Shown: positions 44,325 to 55,012, counted from the first letter of the stretch. The stretch is DNA of 64,000 nucleotides from Pirellulales bacterium (GCA_018401745.1 JAGYJY010000024.1:1-64000); one strand, 5' to 3'. Notes: generated from the letters alone by a model not told the origin. Made by a program: numbers and translations.

Positions 44325-44765
44325 ATGCGCATCAACACAACGCGGTTCGGACGCATCGACATTGAAACGGACGACCTGCTGCATTTTGCCAGCGGGCTGC
44401 CCGGCCTGGAAGACTGCCAGCGATGGGCGTTGCTCGCCGATGCAGGCAATGATGCCCTGGGATGGCTGCAGTCCACCAGCCGCAGCGATGTCGCTCTGGC
44501 GGTTGTCAGCCCCCGGCGATTCGTGCCCGACTATCAGGTGCGGATCCCCCGCAGTGAGCTGACTCCGCTGGCAATGCGGGACCTCCGCGACGCACAGCTC
44601 TTGGTGGTTGTTGCCAGGCATGCCGAAACGCTCACCCTCAACTTGAAGGCGCCAATCGTTATCAACGTTGAAGCCCGCACAGGCCGTCAAGTCGTTGCGA
44701 GCGGCGACCTTCCGATGCGATATGAACTTGTCGGCCAACGTTCACCGCTCAAAAAGAGTGCATAA
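44325..44765 (+). CDS. fliW: Flagellar assembly factor FliW
   Basis: 146 residues from ATG 44325, chosen because AAGGAG lies 8 nt upstream; a GTG at 44316 overlaps that site and is rejected. The family pattern is clear: IDIETDDLLHFASGLPGLEDCQRWALL, split here as strand and loop, then VALAVVSPRRFVPDY, LLVVVARH, TLNLKAPIVINVEARTGRQVV. FliW binds and blocks CsrA and is itself bound by flagellin, linking flagellin level to translation. csrA follows 67 nt downstream, the usual partner order. Confidence 0.93.
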   Translation: MRINTTRFGRIDIETDDLLHFASGLPGLEDCQRWALLADAGNDALGWLQSTSRSDVALAVVSPRRFVPDYQVRIPRSELTPLAMRDLRDAQLLVVVARHAETLTLNLKAPIVINVEARTGRQVVASGDLPMRYELVGQRSPLKKSA

Positions 44766-44832
44766 TACGAGTGTGGCAACCGAACGTAGGCCGGCTCGCC
44801 ACACATAGGATAAGGTCAGGAAGGAACCACCG

Positions 44833-45216
44833 ATGCTCGTACTCTCCAGACAACGCGACGAAAGCATCATGATTGGCGACAGCATTGTCGTCACGATTGT
44901 CGACATCCGGGGAGACAAGGTGCGGCTGGGGATCAATGCCCCGGCCGAGGTTCCGGTGCACCGGCAGGAGGTCTACGAGGCCATCCAGCGGGAGAATCTC
45001 CGGGCGAGCCGCCTTGCACCGGAACAGGCGGAGGAAATCGGCAAACTGGCCGGCCGCGGACCCGTCGCCAAACTCAGGCAAGGCTGGCGAATCGGCCCGC
45101 GGCTGACCAGCCGTCTTCTCAGTCGAGCCTTTTCTGCCCCACCGGCAGCCGGCCTACCCGACCGGGAACCTACCCGACCGGGAAATAGTCCGGCTCGTCG
45201 CCAGCCCTCCACTTGA
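44833..45216 (+). CDS. csrA: Carbon storage regulator CsrA with long C-terminal tail
   Basis: 127 residues from ATG 44833, with AGGAAGGA about 8 nt upstream. The first 60 residues are canonical CsrA: MLVLSRQRDESIMIGD, VVTIVDIRGDKVRLGI, AEVPVHRQEVYEAIQ. It binds GGA motifs in mRNA leaders and is antagonised by FliW. The remaining 60 or so residues are Arg/Pro/Ala-rich and overlap the convergent thioredoxin-like gene by 47 nt. CsrA is usually 60-80 residues. One extra base near the end would instead give a 90-residue protein stopping at 45106, so the tail may be an error. Confidence 0.88.
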   Translation: MLVLSRQRDESIMIGDSIVVTIVDIRGDKVRLGINAPAEVPVHRQEVYEAIQRENLRASRLAPEQAEEIGKLAGRGPVAKLRQGWRIGPRLTSRLLSRAFSAPPAAGLPDREPTRPGNSPARRQPST

Positions 45217-45754
45217 TGTTGCAGCCGATGCTCGGCGTTTGATCCGCCGGCACGGGCGTGCCGGCGAGCACCGCCTCGAGGGCACCGCGGAGGTCTGAGC
45301 CCGTGACCGGGATGCCGCTCTCGGGCCGGCTGGCATCGAGCTGCCCGCGATAGACGAGCTGTGCGTCACCGTCGAAAAGGTAGAAATCGGGGGTGCAGGC
45401 TGCCCGGTAGGCCTTCGCCACGTCCTGCGTTTCGTCATAGAGGTATGGGAAGGGATAGCCTCGCTGCTCCGCCTCGTGAACCATCTGTTCCGGCGAGTCG
45501 GCAGGATGGGTAGCGACATCGTTGGAACTGATCGCCACCACACCGATGCCCCGCGGCATGTACTCGTGGCCTAGCCTGGCCAGTTCGTCGGCCACATGCT
45601 TCACAAACGGGCAGTGGTTGCAGATAAACATCACCACCGTGCCCTGCTCTCCTGCCACATCCTGCCAGGCCATCGTGCGGCCGCTGACGTCAAGAAGCGA
45701 GAAGTCGGCGGCCGTGGTGCCGAGAGGAAGCATTGTGCTGGGAGTGCGTACCAT
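45170..45754 (-). CDS. Thioredoxin-fold protein (AhpC/TSA-like) with CNHC site
   Basis: 194 residues. PLGTTAADFSLLDVSGRT is the opening typical of the peroxiredoxin/TlpA superfamily. The active-site C45-N-H-C48 lies in VMFICNHCPFVKH, followed by GIGVVAISSND, the conserved CTPDFYLFD and YRGQLD, and a conserved SIGCNIKW near the end. No signal peptide, so it is likely cytoplasmic. Members of this group are common in planctomycetes and annotated as thioredoxin-family proteins, and the redox partner is unknown. It converges on csrA. Confidence 0.85.
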   Translation of the reverse strand: MVRTPSTMLPLGTTAADFSLLDVSGRTMAWQDVAGEQGTVVMFICNHCPFVKHVADELARLGHEYMPRGIGVVAISSNDVATHPADSPEQMVHEAEQRGYPFPYLYDETQDVAKAYRAACTPDFYLFDGDAQLVYRGQLDASRPESGIPVTGSDLRGALEAVLAGTPVPADQTPSIGCNIKWRAGDEPDYFPVG

Positions 45755-46043
45755 GACGAGACCTCACGAGGGGAACCAGTTTCTGTAGCGCAGACGCGTG
45801 TCGAGATGTGCAGCCTGCGGGCTGCGGGAGCCTCACCGCACCGCTCGCCCGCGGAGCCTACCAGGCCGTGCAGCCCCTTCCAACGAAGGAGGTTTTTCAA
45901 CCGCCGCCTGAAAGTCGCAGCGGCTCCCCCTTCCGATTCCTGTGACAAATACGGGGTATGCTTAGGAAGAGTTTGCGGGGGTGGCCCAGAGGCGTTGACG
46001 TGGGCCGGTGGTGTGACCGCTGGCTGGCTTCGGAGCGTGCGCG
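45755..46043. other. Divergent spacer upstream of the second che cluster
   Basis: 289 bases between the thioredoxin-like gene and cheA on the other strand. It must carry the cheA promoter. TATGCT at about 45957 could be a -10 element, but I find no matching -35 box. No gene or RNA recognised. Confidence 0.35.
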
Positions 46044-48498
46044 ATGGACAACACAGAGTTCGTTCAGGAGTTCCTCGTCGAATCGAGCGAAAACCTCGAC
46101 CAACTCGATCGCGACCTCGTCGCACTCGAGGAAACGCCCGACGATCCACATCGGCTGGCAAGCATCTTTCGCACGGTGCACACGATCAAAGGAACAAGCG
46201 GCTTTTTTGGGTTCTCCAAGCTGGGAGCCCTTGCCCACAGTGGCGAGCATCTCCTCGGCCGCCTGCGAGACGGCACGATTCGCTTAAATGAAGAGATCGC
46301 AGGCACCCTGCTGTCGATGGTTGATGCCGTCAGGGCGATCCTTCGCAGCATCGAAGAGACCGGCGGCGAGGGGACGGCCGATTTCCGCGAACTGGCCGAC
46401 GCGATCGCGGCGATGTCGGAAGGCCGCGAGCCCGCACCGCCTTCAGGCAGCCGACCACGCCCGAGTGGCAAGGCCCTCGTCGAGTCGACCGTCACACCAG
46501 ACAGAAGAAAACAGCCGCGTTTCGCAGCAGCAGTTCGAGGCTCCCTGCAGCGAAATCAAGGTCGAGCGGCTGTCGCCTCCGCCAGCAGCCCAGCCAGAGC
46601 CAGCTCACACGGGCGACACGGAAGCCCCTTCCGCGTCGCCTGAGCTGAGCGACGCCGCGACCACTCCGCCTCGCTCCCAGCCGACGGCCGCGGAGTCGAG
46701 TGTCCGCGTTGACGTGGGCCTGCTCGGCTCGATCCTGGATCTGGTTGGCGAGCTCGTGCTCGCCCGCAACCAGCTCCGGCTGGCCGCTGCGGATGTGCCG
46801 CAGGTTCAGGATGCCGTGCGACGGGTGCACGCCGTCACGTCATCGCTGCAAGAAACCGCGATGAAGACCCGCATGCAGCCGATTGCCCAGGTCTTCAGTC
46901 GATTTCCTCGGGTGGTTCGTGATCTCTCCGTCTCCTGTGGCAAAGAGGTGCGACTGGAAATCGACGGTGCTGAAACCGAACTCGACCGCACGCTGATCGA
47001 AAGCATCCGCGACCCGCTCACCCACCTCGTCCGCAATGCGGTCGACCATGGCATCGAACCCCTGCCGAACGGCTCAAAGTCGGCAAGCCGCAAACCGGCG
47101 TGTTGTTCCTGCGGGCGTTTCACGAGAGCGGGCAGGTGACCGTCGAGGTTCGCGATGATGGCCGCGGCATCCCCGTAGACGCCATTCGCCGCAAGGCGGT
47201 GTCGCGAGGCCTGATCGACGCCGCCGCCGTGGAGAAACTCTCCGACGAAGAGATCCTGCAGTACATCTTCGAGCCCGGCTTCTCAACCGCCGCTGCCGTC
47301 ACCGATGTCTCTGGAAGAGGCGTGGGGATGGATGTCGTGAAGACCAACATCGAGGCCATCGGCGGCACCGTCGATGTGCGAAGCACGCGGGGAGAAGGAA
47401 CGACCATCCGCGTGCGAATCCCGCTCACCCTCGCGATCATTCCGGCGTTGATCGTGCGGTGCGGCCCCCAACGGCTCGCCATTCCCCAGGCCTCCGTCTG
47501 CGAACTCGTCCCGCTCGCTCGGAGTGGGCATTCCGGCGATGTCGGCGACCGCAGAGGGGCTGTGATTGAAGGTCTTGAGGCAGCGCCGGTGATCCGCCTC
47601 CGCGGCCAGCTGCTCCCAGTGGTCTCGCTCTCTTCGCTGCTCGGGCTGGAGGACGCCGCCGCGATTGCCCACCATCCCCGACGCGGAGGCACGGTGGTCC
47701 GCGTGCGGGTAGACGACCACGAGTTTGGACTGATCGTCGACGACATGCAGTCGGCTGCTGGCACCGCCGAAGCCGCCGGGCTGACGACGATCGTGGTCAA
47801 GCCTGCTGAGCGCGCTGGTGGCTCCGATCGGCCTCTACGCCGGGGCCACGGTGATGGGCGACGGCGGCGTGACGCTGATCATCGATCTGCGGGGCGTTGC
47901 TCGGGCGGCCGATATCCCTGAGCGGCTGCAGCGGGCTCGACAGGCTGAGCAGCGACCGTCGCCATTCGCCGACACCCAAGACGAGGCCTCCGCCGAGAAC
48001 GTGCTCGACCCGCTCGTGATCTGTCGTTCGCGGCATGGCCGACGTGTCGCGTTGCCTGCCCGTCGTGTTTCTCGGTTGGAGCGGTTTGCCGAGCAGGCGG
48101 TCGAGCAGACCACCGACCGCTCCGTAGTCCGCCATGCTGGGAGCTTCCTTCCGCTGGTCGACCTCGACGACTTCCTCAGCGGCACGATCCGGCCAATCGA
48201 TAGCGGACGAGTCCAGGCGGTGGTGGTCAACACCCCTCAGGGGCCGATCGGGCTCGTTGTCGACGAGATTGTGGATGTGGCCATGCCGGATGCTCCTCCC
48301 GTCTCCATCGACGGGATCGACGGCAACGGCCAGCCGACCCCCGGGCTGCAGCGGTGGCGACGCTGCATGGTCGACGTCGCCGGGCAGGCCGCTGAGCTGC
48401 TTGAGGGGCTCGGCAGTGCTCCCGGCGGCAGTGCTCCAAGCGGCAGTGCTGCAGAGAGCAGTGCCTCAGCCGGCGTCGCTCCCGTCCTCGCATCGTGA
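46044..48498 (+). CDS. cheA: Chemotaxis histidine kinase CheA with extra CheW-like domain, three frameshifts
   Basis: About 817 residues from ATG 46044. HPt/P1 carries phosphoaccepting H46 (FRTVHTIKGTSGFFGF). The linker to about 215 contains an extra base (46480-46570). The dimerisation segment is LGSILDLVGELVLARNQL. Kinase motifs are HLVRNAVDHGIEP, a missing base at about 47060-47070, VEVRDDGRGIPVDAI and SGRGVGMDVVKTNIE. CheW-like P5 ends TTIVVKPLLSALV, an extra base at about 47801-47806, then AGATVMGDGG. A second CheW-like domain occupies the C-terminal 150 residues (LVICRSRHGRRVALPARRVSRLE, AVVVNTPQGPIGLVVDEIVDV), beyond the usual CheA end. It heads the second che cluster. No receiver domain. 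Confidence 0.9.
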
Positions 48499-49031
48499 GC
48501 CCTCCTTCCATGCGTCAGCCCCCCCACACCTCAGCCGACCAAGGAGCACTATCATCCGACTCCGGTGTCGGTCTCTACGCGGCGTTTCTCGTGGCGGGCC
48601 GGCGGTTTGCCGTGCCGGCAGCGGATGTTGCCGAGGTGCTGCGGGACGGGCGAGTCAACACGGTGCCGCGAGCCCCAGAGTCGCTCGCGGGCCTCCTCAA
48701 CCTGCGAGGGCGGATCGTTCCGGTGATCAACCTGCAGACGCGTCTCGGGCTCACCGCTCCGGCCGACCATGAAGGTCCGGCCACCGTGCATCTCGTCCTG
48801 CAGGCCACCGAGGAGTGGTGCAGCTTGCTCGTGGATGAAATCCTGGATGTTGTGGAGATCCCCGACAGCGACTTTGAACAGGTGGTGGCCCAGCAGCCCA
48901 CCGATGCGACCGACGCCACTCGTGCGGTCCATGCCGGCGAAGACGGCCTGCTCTACCTGCTCGACGTGAAGCAGGTGCTGCGGCCAACCAGCCGGAGCCG
49001 ACCAGCCCCCTCACCCCCTCCCGCACCCTGA
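48495..49031 (+). CDS. cheW: CheW adaptor
   Basis: 178 residues if it starts at GTG 48495 (overlapping the cheA stop), or 173 from ATG 48510. CheW fold: LYAAFLVAGRRFAVPAADVAEVL near residue 27, NTVPRAPESLAGLLNLRGRI with P-V-I-N-L near 55-80, then CSLLVDEILDVVEI and LYLLDVKQVL. The C-terminus is a short Pro/Ser tail. It bridges CheA and the receptor encoded next. Confidence 0.92.
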   Translation: MSPPSMRQPPHTSADQGALSSDSGVGLYAAFLVAGRRFAVPAADVAEVLRDGRVNTVPRAPESLAGLLNLRGRIVPVINLQTRLGLTAPADHEGPATVHLVLQATEEWCSLLVDEILDVVEIPDSDFEQVVAQQPTDATDATRAVHAGEDGLLYLLDVKQVLRPTSRSRPAPSPPPAP

Positions 49032-49049
49032 ACACCCTTTCGGTTTCCC

Positions 49050-51226
49050 ATGGAGATGCACAACGTGTTCGACGTCACATCAGACGCCAGCCCCAGCCCC
49101 CACTCCGACTCGCGTCTGTCCTGGAAAGGCCTGCTCGCAAACCGGCTGCTGCTCTCCCTGCTGGCCGTTTCGCTTGTTCCGCTGGCCTTCATGGGCATCA
49201 GCACCTACCGATCAGCCTCCACCGCGCTGGAGGCCCAGGCACTCAACCAGCTGGAGACCGTTCGCTCGATCACCGCGAAATCGGTTGAGCGGTACTTCAC
49301 AAACGTGGAAAACCAGCTGCGGGTGCTCGCGGAAGATCGCATGACCGTCGAGGCGTTGCAGGAGTTTCGCAGCGGCATGCAGAGCCTCAGCGGCGATGAG
49401 GAGTCGACGGCCGACGCCGTCATCGCGGCTCGCCAGCAGCTCCAGGGCTTCTACGACGGTGACCTTGCCGCCGCGTTCCGCGAGCGTGGGCAGGAGCCAC
49501 CTGAGAGCCGGTCGTTTATCGACAGCCTCGATGAAAACGGCATCATTCTTCAAAACCTGTATGTGGCGAGCAACAACAACCCGATTGGCACCAAGGATCG
49601 CCTCGACACTGCTGACGATGGCTCCGACTATTCGCGGGCCCACGCTGCCTACCATCCCATCCTGCGGAGCCTGCAGCAGAAGTTTGGCCTCTACGACCTG
49701 TTCCTCGTCGACGCCCAGAGCGGTGACATCGTCTATTCCGTGTTCAAAGAAATTGACTTCGCTACATCGCTGCGGAGCGGTGCCTTTGCCAGCAGCAGTA
49801 TCGGTACGGCCTTTAATGAGACAATCGGCCGTAGCCGTCGCGACTCAGTCGCCTTTGCCGATTTCAAGCCCTACCTAGCGAGCTACTTCTCACCTGCGAG
49901 CTTCATCGCCGCCCCGGTGTATGAAGGGCGGAATCTGATTGGCGCGGTGATCTTCCAGATCCCGATCGACCGGCTCAACGCCATCGTCTCCGAGACGATC
50001 GGCATGGGACAGACAGGTGAGACCTATGCCGTGGGCTCGGACGGCCTCTTCCGCACCGATTCCCGCTTCCTCGAAGACCTCGGCGTCAGCTTCGACGATC
50101 ATCAATCCGGACGTACGGGTCGACAGTGCTCCCGTCCGGGCGGTTTTCGATCGCAACGCTGCCGGCACCGCGCGAGGCCTCGACTACCGGGGATCTCGTG
50201 TGCTCGCCTCGTGGACCCCCATCACGATCCACGAGGCCGACCAAGGCGGGGAAGTCCGTTCGCTGGGCGCTGATTTCTGAGATCGATGAAGATGAGGTGT
50301 TTCAGCCGATCAACAGCCTGCGAACCTTCGCCATCACGATCTTCGTGGTGACGATGATCGGTGTGGTGATCGTCTCGACGGCCATTGCCCAGCGGTTCAC
50401 CAAGGAGGCCCGACGGCAGGCCACCCTGGTCGACGGCATCGTTGACAACACACACGCCCTGGCGAGCGCCTCTGAAGAGCTCACCAGCGTCAGCCAGCAG
50501 ATGAGCGCTGCGGCGGAGGAGACGACCGCCCAGGCCAATCTGGTCTCGGCGGCCGCCGAACAAGTCAGCGGCAATGCCAAGGGCGTCTCGTCGTCGGTTG
50601 AGAACCTCGGCCAGAGCATTCACGAGATTGCTGGGAGCGCTCAGGAGGCCGCCCGCGTCGCCCGGCAGGCCGTGGAGATGGCTGGTTCCACCAGCCAAAC
50701 AATGAATGCTCTGGGAATCTCCAGTCAACAGATTGGCCAGGTAGTGAAGGTGATCACCACGATCGCCGAGCAGACCAACCTGCTCGCGCTCAACGCCACG
50801 ATCGAGGCCGCCCGTGCTGGAGAAGCTGGCAAGGGCTTTGCCGTGGTGGCCAACGAGGTCAAAGACCTGGCTCGTGAAACAGCCAAGGCGACCGAAGACA
50901 TCGGCAGCCGCATTGAGGCCATGCAGGCAGATGCCGATCGGGCGGTCACGGCGATCTCTGAGATTGGCTCGGTGATCGAGCGGATCGACCACCTGCAGAC
51001 CACGATTGCTGCAGCCGTGGAGGAGCAGTCGGTGACGACCGCGGAAATCAGCCGGAATATCAGCGAGGCCACGACGGGCACCGCAGAGATTGCCGAGAAT
51101 ATCGTGCAGGTCGCCCAGGCCGCCCAGAGCACGGCCGAGGGTGCGTCCAACACGCAGGTCTCCTCGCAGGAGCTTTCCCGCATGGCACAAGGACTTCAGA
51201 AGCTCGTCGGCGAGTATCGTTCCTGA
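49050..51226 (+). CDS. Methyl-accepting chemotaxis protein with large Cache-like sensor, two frameshifts
   Basis: About 724 residues. TM1 is at about residues 31-50 ([19 protein letters not shown]). The periplasmic sensor, about 330 residues long, contains a helical dimer and a Cache-like core ([59 protein letters not shown]). TM2 reads [20 protein letters not shown]. The signalling hairpin follows, with tip [21 protein letters not shown]. Extra bases lie near 50089-50096 and in the G4 run 50248-50251; the middle piece reads [19 protein letters not shown]. The tip differs from the WspA-like receptor, consistent with a separate array. Confidence 0.88.
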
Positions 51227-51293
51227 GCGGGGCCAAACAGGCCGGAGTGAGCAGCTCGCGGGCATGGCCGGGTAGCCAAGGAGAGGTGGGACC

Positions 51294-52735
51294 GTGCGAG
51301 CACTGGTGGTTGACGATTCGAAGCCGGTTCGCAGCATCGTGACGAGCGTGCTGCGTTCGCTGCAGTTTGACTGCTGCGAGGCAGGCAACGGACAGGAGGC
51401 GCTCGAGTCGCTTGCCAAGGGCGAGCATCCGGATCTGGTCACGATCAACTGGCACATGCCGGTGATGGATGGCATCGAGCTGGTCCGCTCACTGCGGGCA
51501 CAGCCGCGGTATCGTGGCTGCAAGCTGCTGATGATCTCGACTGAGCATGCCCAGGAGCGGATCGCGTTTGCCAAGGAGGCCGGTGTCGATGGCTACGTCG
51601 CCAAGCCCTTCACCGCGGCCACGCTCACCCGTGAAGTCGCAGCACTGGGGCTTGGCGGCCCTGCTGCTGCAGCGGCCCCGCCAGCGGCGACCCGCGTGCT
51701 CGTCGTGGACGACTCAACAACCGTCCGCTCCCTGCTCTCGAAGGTTCTTTCAGAGGCCCCTGGGATCGAGGTGGTGGCCACGGCCGAGAATGGTCAGGCC
51801 GGGGTGGATGCGGTTCGCCGCCAGCCACCGGATCTCGTGATTCTTGACGTCGAGATGCCGGTGATGGATGGCATCTCCGCGCTTCGTGAGATTCGCCGCC
51901 TGCATCCGCGTCTGCCGGTGATCATGTTCTCAAGCCTGACCGAAAAGGGCGCCCGCGCCACCCTCGATGCCCTGATGGCTGGGGCCAACGACTACGTCAC
52001 CAAGCCGAGCGGTGGGCCTGCCGAGGTCGCCGAACGGATTCGCCACGATCTCGTCGATCGCATCACCACGCTGGCAGGAAAGGCTGCCCAGCCTGCGTCC
52101 TCAACTGCCCGCATCAGCCCGCCACCGCGGCCCCGCCAGCCAGCGACCGTCAAGGGCGTCGTGATCGGAGTGTCGACCGGAGGGCCCACCGCCCTTGCCG
52201 ACCTGCTACCACACTTTGCCCCGCAGGCTCGCGTGCCGGTCCTGATTGTGCAACACATGCCCGCCTTCTTCACCGCACAGCTGGCGCAGCGGCTCACCCG
52301 TCTTGTCGGATGCGATGTCTTTGAAGCGCAGCACGGTCAGCTCCTTGAGCCCGGGAGCGTGGTCCTGGCACCGGGCGGCAAGCATCTTGAGGTGGTCAAA
52401 GATGGAGCCTTTGGCCGCGTGCGGCTGACGGAAGCAGCCCCTGAAAACTCCTGCCGCCCGGCGGCGGATGTTCTCTTTCGCACAGCCGCTGCCACCTGGG
52501 GAAGCGGAACCCTCGGCATCGTTCTCACAGGCATGGGCCGAGACGGCCTTGCGGGAGCCCGGTCGATCGTTGACGCTGGAGGCTCAGTGCTCGTCCAGGA
52601 TGAGTTTACGAGTGTGGTGTGGGGCATGCCTGGTGAAGTGGCGAGAGCGGGGCTCGCCGATGCCATCCTGCCTCTGCGCAGCTTGGAGCTGAAGTCGGCT
52701 TGCGGCTGCGTCGCCGCACGGCCGGCTCATCATAA
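51294..52735 (+). CDS. cheB: REC-REC-CheB fusion: two receivers plus methylesterase, frameshifted end
   Basis: About 480 residues from GTG 51294. Receiver 1 (1-118) has D7/D8 and switch Lys (YVAKPF), but its phosphoacceptor position is Asn52 (TINWHMPVMDG) instead of Asp. Receiver 2 (about 132-255) has the normal Asp in LVILDVEMPVMDG. The methylesterase has Ser in GVSTGGPTALAD, His in VQHMPAFF and Asp in LTGMGRDGLAG. The raw frame runs into cheR. One missing base near 52678-52690 restores a normal C-terminus (LPLRSLGAEVGLRLRRR) and a stop at 52733-52735, 20 nt before cheR. It demethylates receptor glutamates. The extra receiver may act as a CheY-like or regulatory part. Confidence 0.87.
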
Positions 52736-52755
52736 GAGGCGCCCAGGATCCCCGC

Positions 52756-53580
52756 ATGCAGATCAGCCCTCCGCAGTTTGCCTACCTGCGGGCCTTTCTC
52801 AAACGCGTCTCGGGCGTGTCACTCGACGAGTCCAAACAGTATCTCGTGGAGGCTCGCCTGCGACCGGTGGCACGGCAGCGAGGGCTGGCCGACATCGACG
52901 CTCTGGTCGCGGCCCTGCGGAACACCAGCGACGCCCGACTCGTCGATGAGGTCGTCTGCGCGATGATGACCCACGAGACCTCGTTTTTTCGCGACAAGGC
53001 TCCGTTCGAAACGCTGGCCCGCCTGATTCCAGACCTGCTGGCTCGTCGCGGTGTGATGAAGCAGCTCGTAATCTGGTCGGCGGCCTGCTCGACTGGCCAG
53101 GAGCCCTACAGCCTGGCGATGCTGCTGCACGAGCGCTTCTTCAGCCTGCTCTCCAGCTGGCGAGTTCGGATCATCGCCTCTGATCTTTCGCAGATCGCAC
53201 TGGGGCGGGCACGGGAGGGGATCTACAGCGAGCTGGAAACGGCCCGAGGCCTCAGCCCAGCCATGAAGACCAAATACTTCCGACCCCTCCAGGGCCGCTG
53301 GAGTGTGGCGCAGAACTGCCGCGGGCTCATCGAGTTTCGTCAGCTCAATCTCACCCAGCCCTGGCCGACGATGCCCGCCTGCGACTTCATTCTGCTGCGA
53401 AACGTGCTGCTCTACTTCGACGTGCCCACACGCATGGCCGTCTTGGAGCGGATGCGACGCACCCTGCGACCAGACGGCGCCCTGTTTCTCGGCGGGGCCG
53501 AAACAATGCTCGGCATGGATATCGGGTATGAGCGGAAAATAGGCACGGGCTGCAGCTACTACGTTCCCCTGAAACGCTGA
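52756..53580 (+). CDS. cheR: CheR methyltransferase
   Basis: 274 residues. N-terminal helical domain (FAYLRAFLKRVSGVSLDESK, YLVEARLRPVARQRG) with MMTHETSFFRDKAPFE. SAM-binding domain with VIWSAACSTGQEPYSLAML, the acidic strand RIIASDLSQIALGRAREGIYS and FILLRNVLLYFD. It methylates receptor glutamates with S-adenosylmethionine. No TPR extension, unlike the CheR of the Wsp-like cluster. Last gene of the second che run, converging on the RsbU-like phosphatase gene. Confidence 0.94.
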   Translation: MQISPPQFAYLRAFLKRVSGVSLDESKQYLVEARLRPVARQRGLADIDALVAALRNTSDARLVDEVVCAMMTHETSFFRDKAPFETLARLIPDLLARRGVMKQLVIWSAACSTGQEPYSLAMLLHERFFSLLSSWRVRIIASDLSQIALGRAREGIYSELETARGLSPAMKTKYFRPLQGRWSVAQNCRGLIEFRQLNLTQPWPTMPACDFILLRNVLLYFDVPTRMAVLERMRRTLRPDGALFLGGAETMLGMDIGYERKIGTGCSYYVPLKR

Positions 53581-53622
53581 CGAGACGCGCCTCAAGGTCG
53601 ACAGAAATGCCGACAGGACATG

Positions 53623-55012
53623 TCAGCTCCCGCCGCCCCACTCCAGGCCCAGGATCGACACGTCGTCGAGCGGACCGTTGGGCACACACCACGTCTCAAC
53701 CGCCGAGAGCAGCGACGCAACCGTTGCCATCAAGGCGGTCGCCACGGCCTTGCGACAGCACCACCTTCATCGCCTCGTCGCCAAACTGCTCCCGTTCGGC
53801 GTTCATCGCCTCAGGCACACCGTCGGAATAGAGATAGATGCGGTCGCCAGGCGAGAGGGTCAGCGACTCTTCGTCGAACTCCACATCGGGCACAAAGCCG
53901 ACGGGAAAACCGCTCATCTCGTGGAGCGTTGCCGTGCCATCCGCGGCAACCTGCGCCAGCGGCGTGTGGCCCGCTGACACATACCTCAAGCGGCCGCTCG
54001 GGACATGCAGCACGCCGTAGAGCATCGTGAAGTAAAGCCCCGAAAACTCGTCAGCCTGAAAGAGCCCGTTGAGCTGAAAGGCAACCTCGGAGGGCGTGGC
54101 GAGTTTGATGCCGCCGTTGCCATCCGGCCTGACAAGCAGCGAGGAGTCGGAAACCTTTGGGGAGAGGAAGCGGCCCACGGTCACCGCCATCAGCGACGAC
54201 GGCACTCCATGGCCACTGACATCGACGACATACAGCCCCAGGTGCTCCGCATCGAGCTGAAACACATTGAGAAAATCGCCGGCAAGACTCTGGCAGGGCA
54301 CATACCGCCAGGCGAGTTCAACCTTTGGCACAGTGACTTCTTCATCCGGCAGGAGCGACCGCTGCACCCGCGCGGCAGCCTCGAGGTCCCGGGTCATCTG
54401 CTTGTTGATTCGGGAGATTCGTTCGTTGAGGGCGGTCAGCTCTTGGTTGGATCGCTGCAGCTCGTCGCGAGCGAGCGAGAGGTCGCGGTTGACGACAACC
54501 AGCTCTTTGTTTTTTGTGACGGCGTTTTCGAACGTTGAGACGAGCAGATTCAGCACCTGCTGCCGCCCAGCCTTCACCTGAAAGGTCTGACCAGCAAGCG
54601 TGACATCGAGCGTCGCTTCACCGGCCGTATCGGTCTCGATTGGCGTGGCGAGCAGGTCGCCCATTCTTGCCAGGAGATACCCGGGGTCGTAGGGCTTGGT
54701 GACATAGTTGTCGGCCCCCGCATCGAGCCCGCGAATGATGTCGACCGGATCAGACAGCGTGGAGAGCAGCATCAACGGAACCGTCCGCAGTTCCGGATCC
54801 GACTTCACGGCTTTGCAAAATGCGTAGCCATCCATCTCCGGCATCTCAATGTCGGAGATGATCACATCCGGCCGCCGCTCGCGAACGAGCTCCAAGGCTT
54901 TGCCGCCGTGCTCAGCCAGCCGAACGGAATGGCCGGCATCCACAAGAACCTTCTCGAGCATCCGCGCCTGGATGCGACTGTCTTCGGCGACAACGATGTC
55001 GACCGCTTTCAT
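53623..55012 (-). CDS. Response regulator with PP2C-type (SpoIIE/RsbU) phosphatase output, frameshifted
   Basis: About 462 residues from ATG 55012. Receiver (1-125): E10/D11, phosphoacceptor D54 (VIISDIEMPEMDG), Thr/Ser in LLSTLSD, Lys in YVTKPYDPG. A coiled-coil linker (about 185-235: VNRDLSLARDELQRSNQELT) precedes the SpoIIE phosphatase domain with metal-site Asp in LAGDFLNVFQLD and DVSGHGVPSSLM, plus LYLYSDGVPEAMN-like IYLYSDGVPEA. One extra base at 53727-53728 ends the raw frame early. The repaired end reads ATVASLLSAVETW, then PLDDVSILGLEW, and stops at 53623-53625. It should dephosphorylate an STAS antagonist when its receiver is phosphorylated. The likely partner is the STAS gene just upstream. 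Confidence 0.9.
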
